Shown here one piece after another: positions 1-5,577 of a DNA stretch of 5,869 nt. A program made the position numbers and the translations under genes. Where the stretch lies: contig JAJYJE010000067.1 in NCBI GenBank assembly GCA_021789715.1, forward strand, positions 1-5,869, written 5' to 3'. This stretch comes from a bacterium. Its GTDB lineage: Bacteria; Patescibacteriota; Doudnabacteria; UBA920. The stretch's first letter is position 1. Each line of letters starts with the position of its first letter. The notes under the pieces were generated by a model that had not been told where the DNA came from, searched no databases, and saw nothing but the letters and a program-made list of their open reading frames with translations.

Positions 1-108
1 CACCGATGGCAAAATAGGATCTTATGATCCAGTCCTCCTTTTTCCAAATTGCATCGCTCCTTTCGGACAAGAGCTAAAGTCTAGAGCTTCAGCCCAAGTC
101 TGAAAGTA
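1..108 (-). other. Leader-like region after the endolysin gene, with two SD-like motifs and two hairpins
   Basis: No normal-sized gene lies here. On the minus strand, arms at 102-106/98-100 and 60-64/66-68 (CTTTC-A-GAC and GTC-C-GAAAG) can pair, with AGCT palindromes inside. The 3' arm carries the AAAGG of an SD-like AAAGGAG. Two nt later an ATG (52-54) opens a 10-codon frame (MQFGKRRTGS) ending at TAA 22-24. Inside that frame is a second, near-perfect AGGAGG (34-39). A small hairpin GGATC-ATAA-GATCC (17-30) follows. The arrangement looks like a leader for a gene beyond the left edge, but no ATG lies at a usual distance from the AGGAGG. There is no U-run typical of a terminator. Confidence 0.35.
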
Positions 109-699
109 TTATTGGCCGATCTGATTGATCAGGCCCATAACTTCCTTGTAGTAAGTCGGGCTTGGGATATAATGGCCGGGGTGATCCGGATCTTCGATCT
201 TCGGGCCGTAGGCCTGTAGGATCTCCGGCAGGCTTTTGCCGGCGTAAGGCGAATCCTTAAACTTGGCCATGATATAATCCATGCCGTAATAAATATTTTG
301 AAAGTGCACAAGTCCACTGCTTGATCCGAACCCCCACCAGTTGTTATACAGCTGGTGTTTGCCGCAGCTCGATTCCTGCACCGAGATCGCTGGCAGCAGG
401 CGCCAGTCGACTCCGTAATGGTGGGCGTACTCCAAATAGTTGCCTGCTATATTGTTATCCGGATCGTCGCAGTGGTAGCGAACAAAAAACTTTTCCAGTT
501 CATCCAGATGTTTCAAATCCTCTTGGTCTTCGGGAGATATTTGATTGTCGTTTTGGTTTTGGCTTTGGGCTGGCATTTCGACCGATAGCGCGGATCCGGT
601 CTTTTCCTGGTCCGCGATTTTACGCGGCCAGAAAACCCAAATGAGCGCAACCAGCCCCAGGATTACGAGAACCTTCAGGTATAGACCCGTAGATTTCAT
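109..699 (-). CDS. Membrane-anchored lysozyme/glucosaminidase-like endolysin (196 aa)
   Basis: The probable phage endolysin, cleaving glycan strands of host peptidoglycan. I use ATG 699 because it directly precedes a membrane segment (residues 6-24, LYLKVLVILGLVALIWVFW) after a Lys. The longer frame to 780 would run through the holin gene and adds implausible sequence. Residues 28-60 form a polar Gln/Asn/Glu-rich linker. Residues 67-196 are the catalytic domain: ELEKFFVRYHC, then YAHHYGVDWRLLPAISVQES with candidate catalytic Glu109, then NNWWGFGSSSGLVHF, then a helical C-terminus (SPTYYKEVMGLINQIGQ). This order matches the lysozyme-like / GH73-type glucosaminidase fold common in proteins of uncultured Patescibacteria and their phages. 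Cys77 and Cys112 could form a disulfide once exported. The N-terminal helix suggests Sec-dependent signal-anchor or SAR-like export, with the holin acting as a trigger. No Shine-Dalgarno sequence is visible. The exact bond cleaved cannot be told. Confidence 0.8.
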   Translation of the reverse strand: MKSTGLYLKVLVILGLVALIWVFWPRKIADQEKTGSALSVEMPAQSQNQNDNQISPEDQEDLKHLDELEKFFVRYHCDDPDNNIAGNYLEYAHHYGVDWRLLPAISVQESSCGKHQLYNNWWGFGSSSGLVHFQNIYYGMDYIMAKFKDSPYAGKSLPEILQAYGPKIEDPDHPGHYIPSPTYYKEVMGLINQIGQ

Positions 700-724
700 A
701 ATCGGTAATCTAAGGATAAGCCGG

Positions 725-1003
725 CTAATTGGAAGTCGGTTTGTCCTCGAACCATTGCAGCACGACCAAGTAAAACACATTGGCGTAGGAAGCGATGGTT
801 ACAATGTCGGCCAGGATCATCGGCCAGCTGTGCAGCTTCTGCACGAAGAAGTAGCCGGCGCCGACAACGACTGACGCGATAACTAAAAGCCAGCCTGCAT
901 TATTTTTTAATAACGGATGCTGCTTGACCAGCTGGACGAGCAGCGAGACGCCCATGGACACGATGGCCAACGAGCCTAGAGTGGATAAAATATTTGATGG
1001 CAT
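725..1003 (-). CDS. Holin-like membrane protein (92 aa)
   Basis: Small, very hydrophobic protein with three predicted membrane helices at about 7-27 (STLGSLAIVSMGVSLLVQLV), 37-55 (GWLLVIASVVVGAGYFFVQ) and 60-84 (WPMILADIVTIASYANVF and onward). The loops are short: the first is HPLLKNN and the second KLHS. The tail is short and acidic (WFEDKPTSN). The size, helix number and location immediately before an endolysin-type gene fit a three-helix holin, which forms membrane lesions and times lysis. The first helix is followed by Lys27 and His29. No dual-start motif is obvious at the N-terminus (MPSN, with no second Met before Met17). A good Shine-Dalgarno sequence precedes the ATG. The gene ends 25 nt before the endolysin start. 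The functional call rests on topology and context because holins share little sequence. Confidence 0.7.
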   Translation of the reverse strand: MPSNILSTLGSLAIVSMGVSLLVQLVKQHPLLKNNAGWLLVIASVVVGAGYFFVQKLHSWPMILADIVTIASYANVFYLVVLQWFEDKPTSN

Positions 1004-1007
1004 TTGT

Positions 1008-1014
1008 TTCCTTT
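1008..1014 (-). promoter_or_regulatory. Shine-Dalgarno site of the holin-like gene
   Basis: The minus strand reads AGAAAGGAAACAAATG. The AAAGGA core sits five to six nt before the ATG at 1003. It is the only clear ribosome-binding site among the complete genes here, so it supports both the start choice and relatively efficient, independent initiation of this gene after the hairpin. Confidence 0.7.
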
Positions 1015-1032
1015 CTGTATTAATTGATTTTG

Positions 1033-1080
1033 GGGAACGGCCGCGGCGGAGTTAAACCGCAGCCGCTCCCTTTTTGTTTT
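1033..1080. other. GC-rich hairpin between peptidase and holin genes; terminator-like on the plus strand
   Basis: Arms at 1033-1041 (GGGAACGGC) and 1062-1070 (GCCGCTCCC) pair, continue across one 1x1 mismatch into GCGG (1043-1046) with CCGC (1057-1060), and leave a 10-nt loop. On the plus strand the hairpin is followed by TTTTTGTTTT, so it has the form of an intrinsic terminator facing the plus strand, although no plus-strand gene exists here. In the minus-strand transcript, the sense direction, the one A-C mismatch in the outer arm becomes a G-U pair, so the fold is better there, but no U-run follows. It could cap the peptidase mRNA end, attenuate transcription into the holin gene or block antisense transcripts. 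Confidence 0.55.
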
Positions 1081-1106
1081 GGGCGCGAATTTTGGCGCTT
1101 TCGGAA

Positions 1107-2117
1107 TTAATTGCTTGCAGCTGGTGCAGTCGGAACGTTGATGGTGATATCAAACGGCGCGAATTGCCACTTGCCCGGGTTGGCCGGATCCGGCCAGCAG
1201 GTCTTTTTACCGTAGGCATCGCCCAGCTCCTGGTAGTGGGCTTCATTGTTGGCGTAAACAATGTTGGCGCCATAGCCGCCCTGGAAGAGCAGCCCGGCTT
1301 TGCCGTTGAACAGGATGGTATAAATTGTTTCGTTCATTTGTGTAATTTCCTTTATGTCGACCGCGAGTATTTCAAACACGCCGCCGGCGTTAAAATAATC
1401 TTCGTTGATATAGTGGCAATAGGACGGCTGGCCCAAGAAATCGCGGGACTGCGTCCAGCTGCTCTTGGCCTTGGCCGCCTTTTTGCCCTTGCGGATGACT
1501 ATGCTGCGCTTTTCGGTATAAAGCGCGTGCTGCCAATCGTTTTGTCCCTGGTAGCTCGGGTCCGTCCAGCTTTGATTCCAACCCTTGGACCAGCTGCCGG
1601 CGATACCAAGTGCAACAAAGGTATGGTTTTGCACCGCCTGGGCCCAGGCATCGATGCTGATCGGGTAAAGCGGTGTTGAGGTTACTTTGAATTTTTTGAT
1701 GCGGCCCTGCCCATCTGCAACGGTGATGATCTGGGTCATTGCGTTTTCCGATTCCGGATTCGGATCGGGATACTGGCTTAAAACCAAATATCCGTTGGCG
1801 TTGAACCAGGCATACGGCGCATCGAGGTACGCTCCGCCGCCGGGCAGGGCTACATGGGAATAAGGGTCGCGCCGGCTGACATCGATGCCGGTGGCGCCAA
1901 AAAAGCCGTAGCCGGCCGTCTGGCACGTGCAGCTGCCGGATCCGTCCTGGTCCTTGTCGGGTATATCAAATTGGTTTGGCGTTGGATCGCCGTCGTTGGC
2001 CACCACCTGGGACCAGTCAAAAGGCGTAGCACTGTAGCCGAAAAGGATTGGGGTGCGTTCGGGTAGTTCCGGCCGCAGCACCAGGCCATGGCCGGGTAAA
2101 TGAATATTATTGTCCAT
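1107..2117 (-). CDS. Papain-like (C1 family) peptidase homologue (336 aa)
   Basis: I place the start at ATG 2117, overlapping the preceding gene by 11 nt; an in-frame TTG at 2162 would overlap it by 56 nt and has no ribosome site. Residues 26-70 hold the C1-type entry motif: FGYSATPFDWSQ, then IPDKDQDGSGSCTCQTAGY. Gln57 is placed as the oxyanion-hole Gln and Cys63 as the nucleophile. A later WQHALYTEKRSIVIRKG segment gives His197 as the best catalytic His (His165, in NHTFVALGIAG, is the alternative). It is followed by KSSWTQSRDF and YCHYINEDYF, which mirror the 'K-NSWG... EDYF' end of papain-like proteins. The usual Asn is replaced by Ser220, so activity may be reduced or altered. There is no signal peptide or propeptide. 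Possible roles are virion maturation, cleavage of host surface protein at entry, or lysis. The C-terminal 90 residues have no recognised domain. The family call is by eye. Confidence 0.68.
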   Translation of the reverse strand: MDNNIHLPGHGLVLRPELPERTPILFGYSATPFDWSQVVANDGDPTPNQFDIPDKDQDGSGSCTCQTAGYGFFGATGIDVSRRDPYSHVALPGGGAYLDAPYAWFNANGYLVLSQYPDPNPESENAMTQIITVADGQGRIKKFKVTSTPLYPISIDAWAQAVQNHTFVALGIAGSWSKGWNQSWTDPSYQGQNDWQHALYTEKRSIVIRKGKKAAKAKSSWTQSRDFLGQPSYCHYINEDYFNAGGVFEILAVDIKEITQMNETIYTILFNGKAGLLFQGGYGANIVYANNEAHYQELGDAYGKKTCWPDPANPGKWQFAPFDITINVPTAPAASN

Positions 2118-2520
2118 AATTTTCGGGGATAGCAAATAATAAAGGCCCGCGGATGACGCCAATGATAAACGGCGAGTTTGGCGCCAGTAAGCGGGTATGG
2201 TGGACTTTCAAATCCAAATTAAAGTTAGATTCGGTCAGCTGCAGATATAACAGGTTGTCGGTATTTTCCTGGTAGACCAGTTCGTTTACAAAAGTCACAT
2301 GGCCGTAGACTTTGCTTTCGCTGGTGATAATAATATCCCCGGGATGGAATTGGCCCTGCAGCTGGGCAACCGGGATCCCGAATCTATGTACGGCCGCAAT
2401 CTTGCTTTGCAGAGTGTTACCAACCAATGGAAAATTTACCAGGCGGTGGCAAAATACGCCGCATTCGCCCTGAACGCTGCCTTCCGGATAAAGTTGTTGT
2501 AATAGTGGCTGGTAATTCAT
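2107..2520 (-). CDS. CHAP/NlpC-like cysteine hydrolase, probable peptidoglycan amidase/endopeptidase (137 aa)
   Basis: ATG at 2520, 6 nt after the stop of the coiled-coil gene, with no clear Shine-Dalgarno sequence. The motif QGECGVFCHRLVNFP puts a candidate nucleophile at Cys20, at the start of a helix as in CHAP and NlpC/P60 domains. The motif FHPGDIIITSESKVYGHVTF supplies the usual 'GD-beta strand' and the catalytic His at His74. Asn79 or Glu80 is a possible third residue. The pattern GNTLQSKIAAV at 34-44 also recalls short CHAP-like proteins of uncultured-phylum phages. The protein is single-domain, with no signal peptide or separate cell-wall-binding domain, so export would need the holin or virion packaging. 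The likely role is cleavage of peptide or amide bonds in the host wall; substrate specificity cannot be read. Its last 11 bases overlap the start of the peptidase gene, suggesting translational coupling. Confidence 0.7.
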   Translation of the reverse strand: MNYQPLLQQLYPEGSVQGECGVFCHRLVNFPLVGNTLQSKIAAVHRFGIPVAQLQGQFHPGDIIITSESKVYGHVTFVNELVYQENTDNLLYLQLTESNFNLDLKVHHTRLLAPNSPFIIGVIRGPLLFAIPENYGQ

Positions 2521-2526
2521 ATTGGT

Positions 2527-2901
2527 TTATTCTTTTAGCAATTTTTCCAAGGAAGACAAAATAACTTTATTGTCGGCTACCAGCTGGTTTAAGGCCGTGC
2601 CCGTATTTTTCATAAACACTTCCATTTCCGGGTTGCGGTTTTGGAATATTCTTTCAAGCATCTCCAGCTGCTTATCTTTTTGGCTGATGATTCCTTCGAG
2701 CTTGGAAATTTCTTTCGACTGCTGTTTTGTTTCTTCGCGGAGTTTATCGACCTCGCCTTTGTACGCTTCTACCGAATTTCGCAGCAGCTGCATGGCGTTG
2801 TTTTCGGTCATAACCTCATCGCGCCGGTCTTTGCGGCGGTTCATATAAATGTTATAGATGACCAAACCAACGAAACCTAAAATTGTAACCCAAGTCTGCA
2901 T
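2527..2901 (-). CDS. Single-pass membrane protein with coiled coil (124 aa)
   Basis: ATG start at 2901 after a very AT-rich 31-nt gap, with no Shine-Dalgarno sequence. Residues 4-20 (WVTILGFVGLVIYNIYM) form one N-terminal membrane segment. It is followed at once by a basic patch (NRRKDRR, residues 21-27). Residues about 40-90 (AYKGEVDKLREETKQQSKEI and onward) are charged with a heptad-like rhythm of a long coiled coil, and the C-terminus (NQLVADNKVILSSLEKLLKE) adds another amphipathic helix. The position just before the CHAP-like gene and the TM-plus-coiled-coil layout recall an inner-membrane spanin (Rz type). However, the basic patch on the C-terminal side of the membrane segment predicts, by the positive-inside rule, a cytoplasmic coiled coil. 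That does not fit a classical spanin, and no outer-membrane partner is encoded inside it. No family is recognised. The stop lies 6 nt before the start of the next gene, so the two are probably cotranscribed. Confidence 0.75.
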   Translation of the reverse strand: MQTWVTILGFVGLVIYNIYMNRRKDRRDEVMTENNAMQLLRNSVEAYKGEVDKLREETKQQSKEISKLEGIISQKDKQLEMLERIFQNRNPEMEVFMKNTGTALNQLVADNKVILSSLEKLLKE

Positions 2902-2932
2902 AAAATTTTAAGAATTAATTTTTGTTTTTATT

Positions 2933-3121
2933 TTATTTTTTGCTTTGGCAGTCGTCGCAAACCGTAACATGTTCGGCCGCGGCTTTCTCTAAATCAACTT
3001 GAGTACTAGCAGGCCACGTTAAAGTGCCACAAACTTTACCGCAAGAGCACTTTAATTCGAGCACTATTGGCGGTGCGACTTCTATTCCCGTTATCCCTGT
3101 TGAATTTGTATTTTCACTCAT
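2933..3121 (-). CDS. Small Cys-rich protein, probable zinc ribbon (62 aa)
   Basis: ATG start at 3121, 18 nt after the fibre stop, with no Shine-Dalgarno sequence and an AT-rich leader (AATAAAAAATTT). The first 24 residues are Ser/Thr/Asn-rich and probably disordered. The rest carries CSCGKVC (Cys25, Cys27, Cys31), then His51, then CDDC (Cys55, Cys58). That gives two Cys clusters about 25 residues apart, as in a small treble-clef or ribbon zinc site. The short helix between them (VDLEKAAAEHVTVC) resembles the recognition-helix part of such domains. I do not recognise a named family. It could bind nucleic acid, act as an assembly factor or regulate the neighbouring lysis genes; nothing in the sequence decides. 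The clean coding frame and clustered Cys residues support a real gene. Confidence 0.68.
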   Translation of the reverse strand: MSENTNSTGITGIEVAPPIVLELKCSCGKVCGTLTWPASTQVDLEKAAAEHVTVCDDCQSKK

Positions 3122-3139
3122 AAATTTTTTATTAAAGGT

Positions 3140-4966
3140 TTAGCTAAATTCAGTATTTTGGGCTACAACAGAAATACCAGTTGCCCCATCACCGCCGTCT
3201 TTTGTGGTGCTACCGCTACCATGGTTACCGGTTAATTGACCGTTGTTGCCAGCCGTGGCAAATGAACCGCCACCGCCTCCACCGTTTTCCCCGACAACTC
3301 CACCGTCGGTTCCGGTGCCACCGGTCCCGCCGCTGACCGTTACTGTTCCGGTGTTCGCTGTAAGGGCCGCATATAAACCAAGAAAGAATCCACCGCCTCC
3401 ACCGCCACCGCCTCCGGCAGCATCAGCATTAGTCGAACCGCCACCGAGGGATCCGTTTCCGCCGTTTTGTCCGGCCACCGAAATTCCACCGGAAGTTGTA
3501 AAATTCCACGATCCTCCACATTCAATAACTAAGCATCCACCACCGTAGCCACCCACGCCGGAAGGATTATTTGAAGCGTTTTTTACAGAATCACCAGAAC
3601 CGGCGCCGGCACCTACAAAAAGATAAGGACCATATTTTTGGATAGCCGAAAAGACTGCCGGTGTGAAAGTTGAAACCGCGCCGCCGGCGTTGCCGGAAAC
3701 ATTGCCGCCATTTCCAGGATTAGTTTTGTTGAATATCGTTATGCCCGCAGTACCTGGGTTGCCGCTTGTACGGCTGGACGAGGAAGTTACGCTTGCACCG
3801 CCGGGCGCCCCCATTGCCGACGCGTCGATCATCGGCGCGGAGCTGGAAGTTAAAGTTACATTACCCTGCGATTTAAGAATGATTATAGAACCGTTGGCGT
3901 TTGGGTTACTAAAGGCCAGTTTTCCGGTGCCAGTAATGGAAATGGAAGTGTAATTTTTTGTGGTAAGAAAAGCATTGCTAAGATTTAAGGTAGTCGTTCC
4001 CGAGGAAATAGATAAAGCGCCATCAGCGCCGGTACCACCGAATTTCGCAGCAGCCACTCCTACCCCGTTTTGAAATAAATTTTGGGCATAAACGTTACCC
4101 CATGGAGTTCCGCTTGTGCCTAGATCCCGCCCCCCAGCGCTATCTGGGACAAGATTGGTAGCAAGAGCAGTCGGATTTAGCGGATACTGGATAAATGGCC
4201 GAATATCTTTATTGATATACCCCTGGCCGGCTTGCTGGTTAAAGTTATCGTAAAGAGCCGTCTCTCCTACCACGTTATAAAGCTCAATCAAAGGAATTTT
4301 ATTTGCCGGATATGCTGGAACGCTCGGGCTGGCATTTTCCGTACCTACGGTCCAGGCTAACGTCCCGCTGCTGTCAATCGTAAGCACGTCAATGCGCGGA
4401 TTGGAAACTGGCGCCGTGACTGTTGGGGTTGCTCCTCCAGCAAAAGAAACGCGAGTGCCATTAAGCCAGTAATTGCCAGGTTCAACAAATAACTGCATGG
4501 TTTGCGCAGAATAAGAATCGCCAGCGGTTGATACCGAAGCCGTAAAACTGGTTAATGGCGACCAGATGCTGCTGTTAAGCGAATATATATAGAGCGTGGT
4601 GCCGACCAATGTAAATCCTAAATATGATAAAAGTTGCTGGTTGGCCGTAGTCAAAGCCACCCCATTGCTAGTAGTGAACTGGGGATTTTCCGCAAGCGCA
4701 ATTAAATTTCCGGCAAACGCCGCGGCACTGCCGCCTCTTAAGACCTGGCCGGCGACTCCGCTCAAAGCAGTTTTAGCTGTAAGAGTGATTGCCGTGCCGT
4801 TGATGGTAAAAGTTACCGTGTCGCCATCGGCCGGTTGGTTTGGCAAAGTAATATAACCGAGCATTTGGTGCGCCAAAAGACTGCTGGCAGCCTGGGCGTC
4901 AGATAATAGCTCGTTGTATTGTTGTTCCCAAAAGTAATTACCGCCGGGATGCCTTGTCGATTCCAC
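3140..4966 (-). CDS. Glycine-rich phage tail fibre / adhesin (608 aa)
   Basis: This is probably the receptor-contact protein of the virion. It starts at GTG (4966) with only a weak purine stretch (AGAAGAAAG) upstream, and an in-frame TAA upstream rules out a longer start. Residues 1-35 are helical (YFWEQQYNELL) and may attach to the tail. Residues 41-65 contain PADGDTVTFTINGTAITLT. Residues 160-232 form a module (VEPGNYWLNG, then NPRIDVLTIDSSGTL, then IPLIELYNV) of the kind seen in fibre and baseplate-attached proteins. Residues 281-297 (DLGTSGTPWGNVYAQNL) match a common fibre-shaft motif. From about 385 to 600 the chain is dominated by Gly, Ser, Asn and Thr, with a run of nine Gly at 518-526 and six at 562-567. 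Gly-rich domains of this type in phage adhesins can fold as packed polyglycine-II helices; that fold is an inference here. No endosialidase or other depolymerase motif is evident. The minus-strand Gly codons create spurious Pro-rich frames on the plus strand. Confidence 0.85.
   Translation of the reverse strand: MESTRHPGGNYFWEQQYNELLSDAQAASSLLAHQMLGYITLPNQPADGDTVTFTINGTAITLTAKTALSGVAGQVLRGGSAAAFAGNLIALAENPQFTTSNGVALTTANQQLLSYLGFTLVGTTLYIYSLNSSIWSPLTSFTASVSTAGDSYSAQTMQLFVEPGNYWLNGTRVSFAGGATPTVTAPVSNPRIDVLTIDSSGTLAWTVGTENASPSVPAYPANKIPLIELYNVVGETALYDNFNQQAGQGYINKDIRPFIQYPLNPTALATNLVPDSAGGRDLGTSGTPWGNVYAQNLFQNGVGVAAAKFGGTGADGALSISSGTTTLNLSNAFLTTKNYTSISITGTGKLAFSNPNANGSIIILKSQGNVTLTSSSAPMIDASAMGAPGGASVTSSSSRTSGNPGTAGITIFNKTNPGNGGNVSGNAGGAVSTFTPAVFSAIQKYGPYLFVGAGAGSGDSVKNASNNPSGVGGYGGGCLVIECGGSWNFTTSGGISVAGQNGGNGSLGGGSTNADAAGGGGGGGGGFFLGLYAALTANTGTVTVSGGTGGTGTDGGVVGENGGGGGGSFATAGNNGQLTGNHGSGSTTKDGGDGATGISVVAQNTEFS
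3266..3283 (-). repeat. GGN triplet tract encoding six glycines
   Basis: Six consecutive Gly codons (fibre residues 562-567). It shares 15 identical bases with the tract at 3401-3415, about 135 bp away, which makes recombination between the two plausible. Confidence 0.75.
3389..3415 (-). repeat. GGN triplet tract encoding nine glycines
   Basis: Nine consecutive GGA/GGC/GGT codons (fibre residues 518-526). A 15-bp plus-strand stretch (accgccaccgcctcc, 3401-3415) recurs exactly at 3266-3280 in the second Gly tract. Expansion or contraction by whole codons would stay in frame. Confidence 0.8.
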
Positions 4967-5003
4967 AGACTTTCTTCTGCGGATCTTTTATGCTGTATTT
5001 TTT
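4959..5003 (-). repeat. Gene-junction element, copy B (upstream of the fibre gene)
   Basis: Second copy of the 45-bp element. The 12-mer AGCATAAAAGAT and the 11-mer TCTGTGGAATC are identical to copy A and are separated by exactly 13 nt in both. The spacer itself (ccgcagaagaaag here) has diverged. The A-rich flank differs at one position (C for G). The TAA stop of the 191-aa gene overlaps the upstream boundary, so the element fills the whole junction. Unlike copy A there is no good -35/-10 pair; only a TATAAA overlapping the stop codon is present. Confidence 0.75.
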
Positions 5004-5577
5004 ATATTGAGATAGCCACCTGGACCGTAGTGTCCGTGCCGGCAGTCTTTGCGTAAGGAGTACTGAATAAAGCATGGTTAAAAATATTGCCACTGTTGGC
5101 TGTAGCCGTCGCATTAGCAAATAATCCACATTCTGGATAAGAGCCATTGGCCAGCTGGGCATCCGAAAAAAAGAACTGTAGGGTAGGCAAAATAAATCCG
5201 GAATTTTGGTAAAACGAAATCGACGCCCTGGCATACTCGGTTGTGAGCTGGGTATCAGCCGTGGTCGGGGTCGTACTGCCAGTGCCAATAGCGCCATAGT
5301 TGATACCAATCGGTACTACGCTGGCTCCTTGGGCGACTAGATAGGTCGAGCCGAACCATTGGCCAAGTATGTCGGTACCTGTACCGCTGCCGGACATTAT
5401 GGTGTTATCCTGCTCGGCCGCAATTTCGCCCTGGCGTTGCAATGCCAAAAACTCTTCGATCCGGCCGGCCTTGATGAGTTTCAAGAATTTTGAAACGCTG
5501 CCGGCGGGATGTCGGAGAATGGTAAAATGGCCCTTTAGGTTAAATTTTTCTTTTACAGCGAGCAAACCGGATTCCAC
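5002..5577 (-). CDS. Tail-associated structural protein (191 aa), family not firmly identified
   Basis: The start is GTG at 5577. A TAA lies in frame upstream and no ATG precedes the conserved body. Residues 8-22 (VKEKFNLKGHFTILR) are a beta-type N-terminus, and residues 30-58 are charged and helical (FLKLIKAGRIEEFLALQRQG). Residues 89-120 carry the pattern PIGINYGAIGTGSTTPTTAD followed by T.L..EYAR. This recalls a recurrent phage module of the form 'ALGTGTTAPA..DT.L..E..R', found in proteins encoded next to tail fibres. The C-terminal third (125-191) is beta-prone with a conserved-looking GLFANATATANSG stretch and one Cys (150). There are no membrane segments, signal peptide or catalytic motif. 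The gene sits 35 nt upstream of the fibre gene and both starts lie in the same repeated element. A baseplate or tail-tip component is the best guess from context; the family assignment is from memory. Confidence 0.72.
   Translation of the reverse strand: MESGLLAVKEKFNLKGHFTILRHPAGSVSKFLKLIKAGRIEEFLALQRQGEIAAEQDNTIMSGSGTGTDILGQWFGSTYLVAQGASVVPIGINYGAIGTGSTTPTTADTQLTTEYARASISFYQNSGFILPTLQFFFSDAQLANGSYPECGLFANATATANSGNIFNHALFSTPYAKTAGTDTTVQVAISI

Noticed and set aside
700..780. N-terminal extension of the endolysin frame up to an ATG at 780
   Set aside because: It would overlap the holin gene by 56 nt, adds a Cys/Arg-rich stretch unlike the protein, and displaces the membrane helix from the N-terminus. 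ATG 699 is better.
1074..1679. 201-aa open frame on the plus strand opposite the papain-like gene
   Set aside because: It is antisense to a gene with recognisable motifs, has no SD, and its composition looks like a GC-rich shadow frame.
2118..2162. TTG start at 2162 for the papain-like gene
   Set aside because: It is a rarer start codon with no SD and 56 nt of overlap with the CHAP-like gene. The ATG at 2117 gives an 11-nt overlap and begins just before the conserved region.
2521..2540. Possible third copy of the repeat motif (TGCTAAAAGAATAAA) before the CHAP-like gene
   Set aside because: It needs two gaps to align with AGCATAAAAGATAAA, lacks the TCTGTGGAATC block, and encodes the last residues of the coiled-coil protein.
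2902..2932. AT-rich gap before the coiled-coil gene as a promoter
   Set aside because: Several TAAAAT-like hexamers occur by composition alone and there is no matching -35 box, so nothing specific can be claimed.
3243..3548. Proline-rich open frame on the plus strand
   Set aside because: It is the complement of the Gly-codon tracts of the fibre gene, with no start signal or independent domain.
4938..5309. 123-aa minus-strand frame across the 191-aa/fibre junction
   Set aside because: It overlaps both supported genes in another frame and has no domain. The repeat element explains the junction better.
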